NCBI RefSeq assembly: GCF_006658505.1
Contig: NZ_VFUZ01000005.1
Span: 62,001 to 126,000, forward strand
DNA: 64,000 nt
Direction of reading: 5' to 3'
Origin: Mesorhizobium sp. B2-4-15
GTDB lineage: Bacteria; Pseudomonadota; Alphaproteobacteria; Rhizobiales; Rhizobiaceae
Part shown: positions 18,793 to 25,548 of the stretch, in pieces
Numbering within the stretch: position 1 is the first letter of the stretch
Layout: the number at the start of each line of letters is the position of its first letter
Translations under genes and position numbers: made by a program
Notes under the pieces: model-generated
Databases searched by the model: none
Told to the model about the DNA's origin: nothing
The model's input: the letters and a program-made list of their open reading frames with translations, nothing else

Positions 18793-19815
18793 TTACCGCT
18801 CCTTGCCCGTGCTGGTTCCCGCCATCAGGAAACGCAGCGGCGGCACATGCTTATGCCTGGACATAAGGCCAACGCGACGAAACAGCGCCTCGAGCTTGTC
18901 GGACGCCACACCCTGGACGATGGGAACGAGGTTGGATTGACTTGCGAAAGCATAGGCCGCGGCCGAAGCCAGCCCGCGCTCGGCCTTCACGTCGAGGAAA
19001 TTGCGCAGCCGGTATTTGTCGCGCACGTGCCGCTCATGCCGCCGCAGCACCGCCTTGGACCCTTCCGGCAGGCTGTCGATCGCCAGCAGCGCCAGATCGG
19101 CATCGGCCAGCCGCTTCAGGTCCTGCGTCTTGTGACGGCCGCTGAGCGAATCGGCGCGCACGATGGCGCCGTAACCGCAGGAACGGATGACCTTGAACCG
19201 GGCTCCGTGGGCGACCGCGCGCGCGTAAAGCTCATAATCTTCGCCCAGGCGCAGGCTCTCGTCGTAGCGCAACCCGTGCCGGTCGAGGAAGGCGCGGCTG
19301 ATCACTGGTTTCAAGAAACCAAGCTCGCCTCTTTGTACGCGGCGCCTGGATATGTTGCCTTCGACGAAGCGCTCGAAGTCGAGGAATTCCGGATCGGCGG
19401 CAAAATCCGGGGCGACGATCTTGGTCGCGTCGCGCGTCGCGTCATCCCTGATGAGCATGATGTTGTCCGCCGCGAAATCCCAATCGGCGCCGGCAAACAG
19501 GTTGCGGAATCGTCCCTCGAGAAAGAAGTCGTCGGCGTCCAGAATGCTGATGAACGGCGCTTCCGAGCCGGCGATCGCGGCGTTGCGGGCGAAGGAAGGA
19601 CCGCGATTGATGTCGAGGCGCGTCACCGCAAGCCGGCCGCTTCCATCGTCGGCGGAGCGGGCGACTTCAGCCGTATTGTCGGTGGAGCCGTCGTCGACGA
19701 CGACGACCTCCACCACTTCCGGCTCGCGCAACGCGGATGCGATGGCGACCCCGATCGTGCGTGCCGCGTTTTTGGCCGCGATGATCACGCAAACCTGGGA
19801 TTTCGTCATCGACAT
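18793..19815 (-). CDS. exoU: ExoU-like GT2 glucosyltransferase
   Basis: A 340-residue family 2 glycosyltransferase beginning QVCVIIAAKNAARTIGVAIAS, with VVDDGSTDNTAE, the ADDGSGRL segment and the metal-site ILDADDFFLEGR. These match what I remember of ExoU, which adds the sixth sugar (beta-1,6-glucose) in succinoglycan. It is a paralogue of the exoO product at 4764 (LRLGEDYELYARAVAHG compares with [17 protein letters not shown]). ATG 19815 is preceded by AAGAGG at 8 bases; the frame upstream is not homologous. It is the nearest EPS gene to the lasso cluster and is transcribed in the same direction as the nucleotidyltransferase, 47 bases after it. ExoW or another ExoO-like enzyme is the alternative. 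Confidence 0.75.
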   Translation of the reverse strand: MSMTKSQVCVIIAAKNAARTIGVAIASALREPEVVEVVVVDDGSTDNTAEVARSADDGSGRLAVTRLDINRGPSFARNAAIAGSEAPFISILDADDFFLEGRFRNLFAGADWDFAADNIMLIRDDATRDATKIVAPDFAADPEFLDFERFVEGNISRRRVQRGELGFLKPVISRAFLDRHGLRYDESLRLGEDYELYARAVAHGARFKVIRSCGYGAIVRADSLSGRHKTQDLKRLADADLALLAIDSLPEGSKAVLRRHERHVRDKYRLRNFLDVKAERGLASAAAYAFASQSNLVPIVQGVASDKLEALFRRVGLMSRHKHVPPLRFLMAGTSTGKER

Positions 19816-19862
19816 TGGTTCTGCCTCTTGCACAGGTTCCGATGCCCTCGCCCTGTACGTGT

Positions 19863-21011
19863 TCAATGTTCGACGCCACCGCCATCGCTGGTCGGCCGTT
19901 CGAAGATGCGGCGGCTTATGTCCGCCGACGCTGCCCAGCCGGCCTCGGCGAGGTAGCGGACTGGGGCCCTGCCACACAATTCCCACAACACAGTTCGCCG
20001 CTGCGGCCACCGCAACGATGACAGCCATGGCGCGATGACCATGTTGAGCAGATCCTCATTGCCGATGCGCGACAGGATCCGCGTGGCCCGCTCCGACAAA
20101 AGCGTGCCGGCACCGCCGAGCAGCACGTCGGCGGCGCGCAGGCCAAGCAGCAGCGTATCGTCTAGCCCCTGGCTCGTCGCGGCATCGAGCACACGGCGCT
20201 GATCGGCCTCGTCGAGTCGGCTGGCGCCGGCCCTGATATCGCAAACGTGGCCGGCGCAGGGTTCGCGATTGAACAGCGCCTTGGCCACGCTGATGCAAGA
20301 CAGCACCAGGGTGTCGGCGGCCGACGTGAACGGCACTTCGGTGCCGGCGATCTCGACCAGTTGTTTGCGCCGCAAGAACCCGTCAGAATCACGCGGACTG
20401 GGCGAACCGGGCTGCTGGAGGCGATAGTGAAGGTCGACGGTCGACGATTTCGGCCCATTGCCGCGATTCATGTGCTGTTCGCCGAGGAAGCGTACCCACC
20501 AGACGGAGCGCGATTTGCCTGACACTTCGTAGCCGATCGAGCGCAGCGCATCGCGCGCCTTCGAGAAGCCGGCAGGGGAGACCAGGATGTCGACATCGCC
20601 CGAAGGCTTCATGAAATGGTCGCCGTAAAGCAGGTGCTGCTGGAATGGGCCCTTCAGAAAGACGAAGTCGATCTGCCTGTCCCGCAGCGCCTCATGGATC
20701 GCCAGCGAATCCATCAGGCAGGCGGCATTCATCGAAACCGTCCGCCTGCGATAGGTATCGAGCCATTCGAAAAGCTCGGCCGGCCTTTCGCCCGCCGGCG
20801 CACGCGACAGGACCTTCAGGACGAAGGTCGCGACCTTGTTCAGCCTGGCAATGTCGGCGAGCACGACATCGGAAAGGCCGGGCGTCGACACCTCGCCGGC
20901 CGAGGCGGCCGGGCCCGCGAAATACAAGCGCAGGCAGGCCTGCACGTAGGCAATCTCGTCGGCGCAATCCGCGGCGCGCAGTCGTTCATAGGAACTTTCC
21001 GGCAGGGCCAT
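19863..21011 (-). CDS. Nucleotidyltransferase-like protein linked to lasso peptide cluster
   Basis: A 382-residue protein (398 if it starts at TTG 21059). The centre holds FVFLKGPFQQHLLYGD and then PSGDVDILVSP, the KG...D-x-D-x-L-V pattern of the uncharacterised nucleotidyltransferase family (PF14907 type). Such genes recur beside lasso-peptide and PqqD-type RiPP clusters. In the pseudomycoidin cluster, as I recall, the nucleotidyltransferase further modifies a phosphorylated lasso peptide. Here it lies divergently from the precursor gene with about 500 bases between them. It also lies directly upstream of exoU on the same strand, so a role in EPS cannot be excluded. The exact start is uncertain. 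Confidence 0.72.
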   Translation of the reverse strand: MALPESSYERLRAADCADEIAYVQACLRLYFAGPAASAGEVSTPGLSDVVLADIARLNKVATFVLKVLSRAPAGERPAELFEWLDTYRRRTVSMNAACLMDSLAIHEALRDRQIDFVFLKGPFQQHLLYGDHFMKPSGDVDILVSPAGFSKARDALRSIGYEVSGKSRSVWWVRFLGEQHMNRGNGPKSSTVDLHYRLQQPGSPSPRDSDGFLRRKQLVEIAGTEVPFTSAADTLVLSCISVAKALFNREPCAGHVCDIRAGASRLDEADQRRVLDAATSQGLDDTLLLGLRAADVLLGGAGTLLSERATRILSRIGNEDLLNMVIAPWLSSLRWPQRRTVLWELCGRAPVRYLAEAGWAASADISRRIFERPTSDGGGVEH

Positions 21012-21527
21012 TGAGCGCACAGTCTCCAAAAAAGCGATTGCGCCACGCGTATGCTGCAAGTGCGAAGCAAAGCATCCTCAAAAACCTCGGCGCCGTAAAG
21101 TCCTTCCTTTCGCAGCGCGGAATTTTGCAACCAGAGCGTTTGCCCGCTTTCCCGAACGTGGCGAAGTACAGGCTGAAATTCCGATCCCATCGAGGCAACC
21201 TCGGCCCGCCATCAACCACGGATGGACCAACAAAAATCCGTCTTTTTAGTGACGTCTAAAAAGCCGTTGAACGTCAAAGTTTTATATACGCAAAATCAGG
21301 CACTTAAAGAATCGAAGGCCACAGCGCCCGCTTGCTTTCGGCTTCAAGCCAAAAGAGACCAAATTTTGAGCATCTCTCACACGCATGGTGACGCCCGCAA
21401 CCCATAATTGATTAACGCCTGGTAAATCAGTCTTGACTCATGAATGTTGCTGTGCAGCAATTGCATTGCAGCATGCAAGTGCTGACGGCGTTCGACAAGC
21501 CGTTTCCAGTCCTCATTGGAGAGTAAA
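21012..21527. promoter_or_regulatory. Divergent promoter region of the lasso cluster
   Basis: A 516-base gap, noticeably more AT-rich than its surroundings around 21230-21440. It holds two adjacent palindromes of the EPS type at 21448-21473. A short 61-codon frame at 21222 has no ribosome-binding site or recognisable content, so it is not called. Confidence 0.5.
21447..21473. promoter_or_regulatory. Tandem TGCRNYGCA palindromes upstream of lasso precursor
   Basis: TGCTGTGCAGCA (21448-21459, one mismatch in the core) is followed directly by TGCATTGCAGCA (21462-21473, exact). They lie 55-80 bases before the precursor ATG. The arrangement suggests an operator for the same regulator as the EPS genes. 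Confidence 0.6.
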
Positions 21528-21680
21528 ATGGAACAGAATGTTGAAAAGCATGAGTACGAAACGCCAAGCTTGACGGTGCACGGTTCGATCGAGACGATCA
21601 CCCAGGGCGGCGGCGGCAACACGGCGACCGACGTGTCGTTTCCGGCGCACACCCCGATCGGCGACCTGACGTTCTCCTAA
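21528..21680 (+). CDS. Lasso peptide precursor (A), 50 aa
   Basis: A 50-residue ribosomal peptide precursor. The leader has the class signature YxxPxLxxxGxxxxxTx, read here as Tyr10, Pro13, Leu15, Gly19 and Thr25. Thr25 is the conserved penultimate leader residue, so cleavage is predicted after Gln26. The 24-residue core then begins at Gly27. Its ring segment would be GGGGNTATD, with the Gly1 amine joined to Asp9 (Asp35 of the precursor), and the tail is VSFPAHTPIGDLTFS. The C-terminal residue is Ser50, the expected target of the kinase encoded downstream. GGAGAG lies 5 bases before the ATG. B1, B2, cyclase, kinase and exporter follow on the same strand. The core sequence is not one I recognise. 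Confidence 0.9.
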   Translation: MEQNVEKHEYETPSLTVHGSIETITQGGGGNTATDVSFPAHTPIGDLTFS

Positions 21681-21741
21681 GATCAGCGTGACCCTGGAGG
21701 AATGACGTTGGGCCCCCAGGATTCAAGAACATAAATGGAGC

Positions 21742-21759
21742 CGGGGATGAAAATCCCCG
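21742..21759. terminator. Stem-loop between precursor and B1 gene
   Basis: Arms CGGGGAT (21742-21748) and ATCCCCG (21753-21759) enclose a GAAA tetraloop. There is no T-run after it, so it is more likely an attenuator or mRNA-stabilising hairpin that keeps precursor transcript above that of the enzymes. Tiny frames at 21702 (10 codons) and 21735 (19 codons) in this gap are not called. Confidence 0.5.
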
Positions 21760-21821
21760 ACTTTCCCGCACTGAACTGCCGACGCGTATCGTAGAGCGTG
21801 TGTTTCAAACGAGGTTTTAGG

Positions 21822-22121
21822 ATGAACTGGAACCCATCTGACCACGATTGCGTAAGGGCCACTGGGGATGCCGTGGCTTGCGAATTCGGCGATGGCCTCG
21901 CGCTGCTGAATCTGAAATCCAATATCTATTACAGTCTCAACGGCGTCGGCGCTTTCATCTGGGAGCTGATTCAGGAGCCGAAGTCGATCGCCGATATCCG
22001 CGGCGCGGTGCTGGCGCGCTACAATGTCGATGCCGAACGCTGCAACGCCGACATCGACGCATTGCTGAAGGACCTGGCCGAAAACGGCCTTGCGAGGCTG
22101 CAGGATGAGGCATTCGTCTAG
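21822..22121 (+). CDS. Lasso peptide B1 protein (RRE, PqqD-like)
   Basis: A 99-residue RiPP recognition element of the PqqD fold. The pattern VACEFGDGLALLNLKSNIYYSLNGVGAFIWELI (three beta-strands then helices) is typical of stand-alone RRE proteins that bind the leader peptide and hand the precursor to the B2 protease and the cyclase. The start is ATG 21822, with GAGG 7 bases upstream. Its 3' end overlaps the B2 gene by 17 bases. The binding determinants on the precursor should be the Tyr10/Pro13/Leu15 stretch of the leader, by analogy with other lasso systems. Confidence 0.88.
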   Translation: MNWNPSDHDCVRATGDAVACEFGDGLALLNLKSNIYYSLNGVGAFIWELIQEPKSIADIRGAVLARYNVDAERCNADIDALLKDLAENGLARLQDEAFV

Positions 22122-22623
22122 GCAGGTTCCGCAAAACGCCATGGCTCCGCGGCGAAGACCTGCAACGGAAAAAAGCGCCAGGCCGGCGAACCGTCGCCCC
22201 GGCGGGCGGAGGGTGGCCAGGGTCCTCACCTTGAGCGGTTCGGAAGCGCTTTTCCTCTGCCGCTGCCTGATGGTGGTCGCGGCCGTCCGGCTGGGGCTGA
22301 CGTTGTTCTCGTACAACCGTGTTCGCGGCATGGTGACCCGGCTCAACGCGCGCCAATGTGCCAGCATGGGCGAGTTGCGGCTCGTCGCCTGGGGCGTTGC
22401 GGCCGCCGCGCGGTTCGTGCCGCGCGCAACGTGTCTTACCCAGGCGCTTTCGGGCCAATACATTCTCGCGCGCCAGGGCAATGCCTCCAATATCCGCATA
22501 GGTATCGAACATGGCACGGGCGAGCAGTTGAAGGCGCATGCCTGGCTGATCAGCGACAACCATGTCGTGCTCGGCGGCTCCGTCGATGGTTTCGCCCATC
22601 TGGTCGATCACGGCAGCCGATGA
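22105..22623 (+). CDS. Lasso peptide B2 protein (transglutaminase-like leader peptidase)
   Basis: A 172-residue cysteine protease of the transglutaminase-like fold that cuts the leader after Thr-x. The catalytic Cys110 lies in VPRATCLTQALSGQYIL and His145 in KAHAWLIS, both in the family positions; the third member of the triad is probably an Asp shortly after. The N-terminal 40 residues are very basic and may be longer than the true protein. ATG 22141 is an alternative start, but 22105 has GAGG 7 bases before it and overlaps B1, fitting translational coupling. The stop overlaps the cyclase start (ATGA). Confidence 0.88.
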   Translation: MRHSSRQVPQNAMAPRRRPATEKSARPANRRPGGRRVARVLTLSGSEALFLCRCLMVVAAVRLGLTLFSYNRVRGMVTRLNARQCASMGELRLVAWGVAAAARFVPRATCLTQALSGQYILARQGNASNIRIGIEHGTGEQLKAHAWLISDNHVVLGGSVDGFAHLVDHGSR

Positions 22624-24542
22624 GCGGCGTGGCCGGAATCCTGCTGCGACAGGAACCCGCGCCGACGGACGCGGCGACCGACATCCAGCAGATGCTGGCA
22701 CACATGCGCCATCGCGGCCCCGACGGAAATTCGTGGTGGCTGGACACCGGCATAGCGCTTGGCCACGCCTGGCTAAACACCACGGACGAATCCGGCCCAG
22801 GCCCGCTGACCCTGGCCGGCGGCAAGCTCGCCATCACCGCGGATTGCCGGCTGGACAATCGCGACGAGCTGATGGCGAGACTCGGCGTCAGGGACAGGTC
22901 GGTCGCCGACGCAGGGTTGCTGATGCAGGCCTACCTTCGCTGGGGCGATGCCTGCCCGGTGCATCTGCAAGGCGATTTCGCCTTCGCGGTCTGGGATGCC
23001 GAGCGGCAGCTGTTGTTTTGTGCGCGCGACCATTTCGGGGTCAAGCCATTCTACTATCACGCAACCGAACGCCGCTTTGTCTTCGCTTCCGAGATTGGGC
23101 CGATACTTGGCCTGGACGGTGTCGATGCGCGCATCAGCGAGCACCGGATTTCGGGCTTCCTGGCCGGGCTTCCCGATGACCCGCAATCAACGCCCTACAG
23201 CGACATCTTCAGCCTGCCGGCGCGTCATAGCCTCACCGTCACCGCGCAGCAAGTGGCGCTGCGCCGGTACTGGCAGATCGAGCCATCGCCGCGCGCGCCG
23301 CGGCCGGACGCCGCGGAGGAGTTCGCCCATCTGTTCTCGCAATCGGTGCGCAACCGCATGCGCGGAAGTCAGTCGGTCGGCGCGATGCTGAGCGGTGGCC
23401 TCGATTCCTCCTCGATCGCCTGCGTGGCAGGCCTGCAGAGCGCCGCCGAGCGGAAACCGAAGCTGCCGACCTTCTCGCTGATTTTCGAGAAGGGCTCGTC
23501 GATGGACGAGCGCCCTTTCATCGATGCCGTGCTGGACCAGCAGAAGGCCGACCCGACGCTGATCCCTGTCGGCGATTATGCACCCTTCGCTGAATTCGAA
23601 CGGGTGCTGGAAGAGCAGGAAGGCCCCTTCCTGGCGCCGGGCCTGACGCTGACCCGCGGCATCTACCGGACGGCGGGCGCCAAGGGCATCAAGGTGCTGC
23701 TCGACGGGCACGGCGGCGACGAGGTGGTTTCACAGGGACATGGCCATCTGCACGAGCTTGCCAATGCCGGCCGATGGCTGGACCTTTGGCGCGAGGTCCG
23801 CAGCGCCTCGAACACCTATGGCGACAGTACGCTCGGCCTGTACTTCCAGTTCCTGACCATCTACGGGCCGGCCTGGCGCATCGCCAGGCTGAGACATCTG
23901 GCGAACCGCGCCCTGAACAGGATACGCAGACCCGCCCGGACGCCGCGCGGCCGAAGCTGGCGCGACCTGATCAACCCGGACCTGGCCAGACGAACCGAGC
24001 TTGTCGACCGCTTTCACCGGGCCGGCTACATGCCACCCGGTGTCCAGGCCAGCGACGCGCTCAGCCATCGCTGGATCCTGTTAAATGGCTATGTCCCGCA
24101 TTCTTTCGAGATTCTCGACAAGGCCGCGGCCAATTTCGGCATCGAGCCGCGCTACCCGTTCTGGGACAAGCCGCTGGTCGAATTCTGCCTGGCGCTGCCG
24201 GGCGAGGAGAAGCTCAGCCACGGCTTTGGCCGCTATGTGCTGCGCCGGGCCATGGAAGGCATCCTGCCGACGGCAGTCCAGTGGCGGCGCGACAAGATCG
24301 ATTTCACCGCCAATCTGGTCAACGGCATGGTGCGCAACCACCGCGACCTCCTGGAGCAGCTGCTGGTCTCGGATACCGGCCGCATCGCGCCCTATGTCAA
24401 CCTGCCGCAGGTGAAGGCCGCCTGTGGGCGGCTGCTCAGCCAGCCTGATCGGGCGGCACCGCTGGACGTCCAGTATGTCTGGCGCTCTGCCTCCCTGTCG
24501 CTCTGGCTGCGGCAGGTGCAGCCCGGCGGGAGCACCGCATGA
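22620..24542 (+). CDS. Lasso peptide cyclase (asparagine synthetase-like C protein)
   Basis: A 640-residue member of the AsnB family. The N-terminal glutaminase-like domain has RHRGPDGNSWW and LDNRDEL, and the synthetase domain has the PP-loop SGGLDSSS (258-265) and LLDGHGGDEV (360-369). In lasso biosynthesis this enzyme adenylates the side-chain carboxylate of ring Asp9 and closes the macrolactam with the freed Gly1 amine around the tail. The N-terminus is MSGVAG where AsnB has MCGIAG. The glutamine-hydrolysing cysteine is therefore replaced by Ser, which argues against an ordinary asparagine synthetase. The gene overlaps B2 and the kinase gene by 4 bases each. Confidence 0.92.
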   Translation: MSGVAGILLRQEPAPTDAATDIQQMLAHMRHRGPDGNSWWLDTGIALGHAWLNTTDESGPGPLTLAGGKLAITADCRLDNRDELMARLGVRDRSVADAGLLMQAYLRWGDACPVHLQGDFAFAVWDAERQLLFCARDHFGVKPFYYHATERRFVFASEIGPILGLDGVDARISEHRISGFLAGLPDDPQSTPYSDIFSLPARHSLTVTAQQVALRRYWQIEPSPRAPRPDAAEEFAHLFSQSVRNRMRGSQSVGAMLSGGLDSSSIACVAGLQSAAERKPKLPTFSLIFEKGSSMDERPFIDAVLDQQKADPTLIPVGDYAPFAEFERVLEEQEGPFLAPGLTLTRGIYRTAGAKGIKVLLDGHGGDEVVSQGHGHLHELANAGRWLDLWREVRSASNTYGDSTLGLYFQFLTIYGPAWRIARLRHLANRALNRIRRPARTPRGRSWRDLINPDLARRTELVDRFHRAGYMPPGVQASDALSHRWILLNGYVPHSFEILDKAAANFGIEPRYPFWDKPLVEFCLALPGEEKLSHGFGRYVLRRAMEGILPTAVQWRRDKIDFTANLVNGMVRNHRDLLEQLLVSDTGRIAPYVNLPQVKAACGRLLSQPDRAAPLDVQYVWRSASLSLWLRQVQPGGSTA

Positions 24543-25540
24543 TGCCCCGTAACCAGCCGCTTGCCGCATACCCCGATCATCCGCCCGCGCATGCCGGGAT
24601 GGTCAGAGAGCGGCGTTACTACCGGGCCTATGGCCTGACCGTTGCGTCCGACGTTGCTTTGCCCGAGCTGGAGCCGGCGGGGCCAGCGGTGGCGGATATC
24701 CTGATCGCCATCGGCACGATCGATATGCCGAGGCCTTCACCCGAAGCCGCGACGATCTTCCGCTTCGAGCCGGAGCGGCAATACCTGGCCTGGCATGCCG
24801 TCGGCGCCTTCCTGATCAGCGACGGCTGCCGCATTGACGTCGAGCCGGCGCCCGGTGCCGACGACGCGCTGCTCGCGTTTCCGCTGCTCGGACCGGTGAT
24901 GGCGCTGTTGCTGCACCGGCGCGGACTGCTCGTGCTGCACGCCAGCGCCATTGCGGTGGCCGGCAAGGGCGCGGTCTTCATGGGCGACAAGGGCGCCGGC
25001 AAGTCGACGACGGCAAGCGCGCTGATCCGGGCTGGTCACCAACTGCTCACCGACGACGTCGTAGCGCTCGATCTCGCCAACCCGGACGCGCCGATGATCG
25101 TGCCGGGATTTCCGCAGATCAAGCTTGCCGCCGACGCCGCGGCCGCGATTTCGCTTGGGCAAGCGGAGGTGCGGCCGCAAGTGCATCCGGCAATCGACAA
25201 AGCGCAGCATCGCCTGCACGGCGCCTTTTCCGGTGACACGGTGCCGGTGGCCAGGATCTATGTTCTGGAGCGCGGCCAAACGGCCGAGATCACGCCCTTG
25301 CCCGGCGTTGCCGCCTTGCCGGCCATCATAAAATTCTCCTACGTGACGCGGTTTGGCCGAGCGGCCCTGTCCGGCGATTTGGCGGCGACGCATCTTCGCC
25401 AATGTTCAGGGATCGCTAACCATGTCGGCGTGTGGCGGCTGGAAGTTCCGGCAGGCCTCGACAGGATCGGCGAGGCTGTCGAGTTGATCGGGATCAACCT
25501 GGCGGCTGGAGATCGGGCCGCGGACGGTCGGCGGCGGTGA
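24539..25540 (+). CDS. HPr-kinase-like lasso peptide kinase
   Basis: A 333-residue protein related to HprK/serine kinases. It has LVLHASAIAV (132-141), Walker A GDKGAGKST (149-157) and the catalytic-loop TDDVVALD (171-178). In paeninodin-type clusters such kinases phosphorylate the C-terminal Ser of the precursor. The precursor here ends in Ser50, so the substrate fits. The gene starts inside the cyclase stop codon (ATGA) and runs to 12 bases or fewer before the exporter, so it is part of one operon. A role in carbon-catabolite control (HprK proper) is unlikely because of this setting and the low similarity outside the P-loop. Confidence 0.85.
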   Translation: MMPRNQPLAAYPDHPPAHAGMVRERRYYRAYGLTVASDVALPELEPAGPAVADILIAIGTIDMPRPSPEAATIFRFEPERQYLAWHAVGAFLISDGCRIDVEPAPGADDALLAFPLLGPVMALLLHRRGLLVLHASAIAVAGKGAVFMGDKGAGKSTTASALIRAGHQLLTDDVVALDLANPDAPMIVPGFPQIKLAADAAAAISLGQAEVRPQVHPAIDKAQHRLHGAFSGDTVPVARIYVLERGQTAEITPLPGVAALPAIIKFSYVTRFGRAALSGDLAATHLRQCSGIANHVGVWRLEVPAGLDRIGEAVELIGINLAAGDRAADGRRR

Positions 25541-25548
25541 GCGCAAAC

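Noticed and set aside
21222..21407. A 61-codon frame upstream of the lasso precursor, considered as a second precursor
   Set aside because: It lacks the YxxPxL leader pattern, a Gly-start core with Asp/Glu at 7-9, and a ribosome-binding site.
21702..21793. Two tiny frames (10 and 19 codons) between precursor and B1
   Set aside because: The first has a GGAGG too close to its ATG, the second overlaps the hairpin. Neither shows peptide features, so they are only mentioned with the hairpin.
22620..24542. Reading the AsnB-like gene as an amidotransferase of EPS or amino acid synthesis
   Set aside because: Missing glutaminase Cys and tight linkage to B1, B2 and a lasso precursor make cyclase far more likely.
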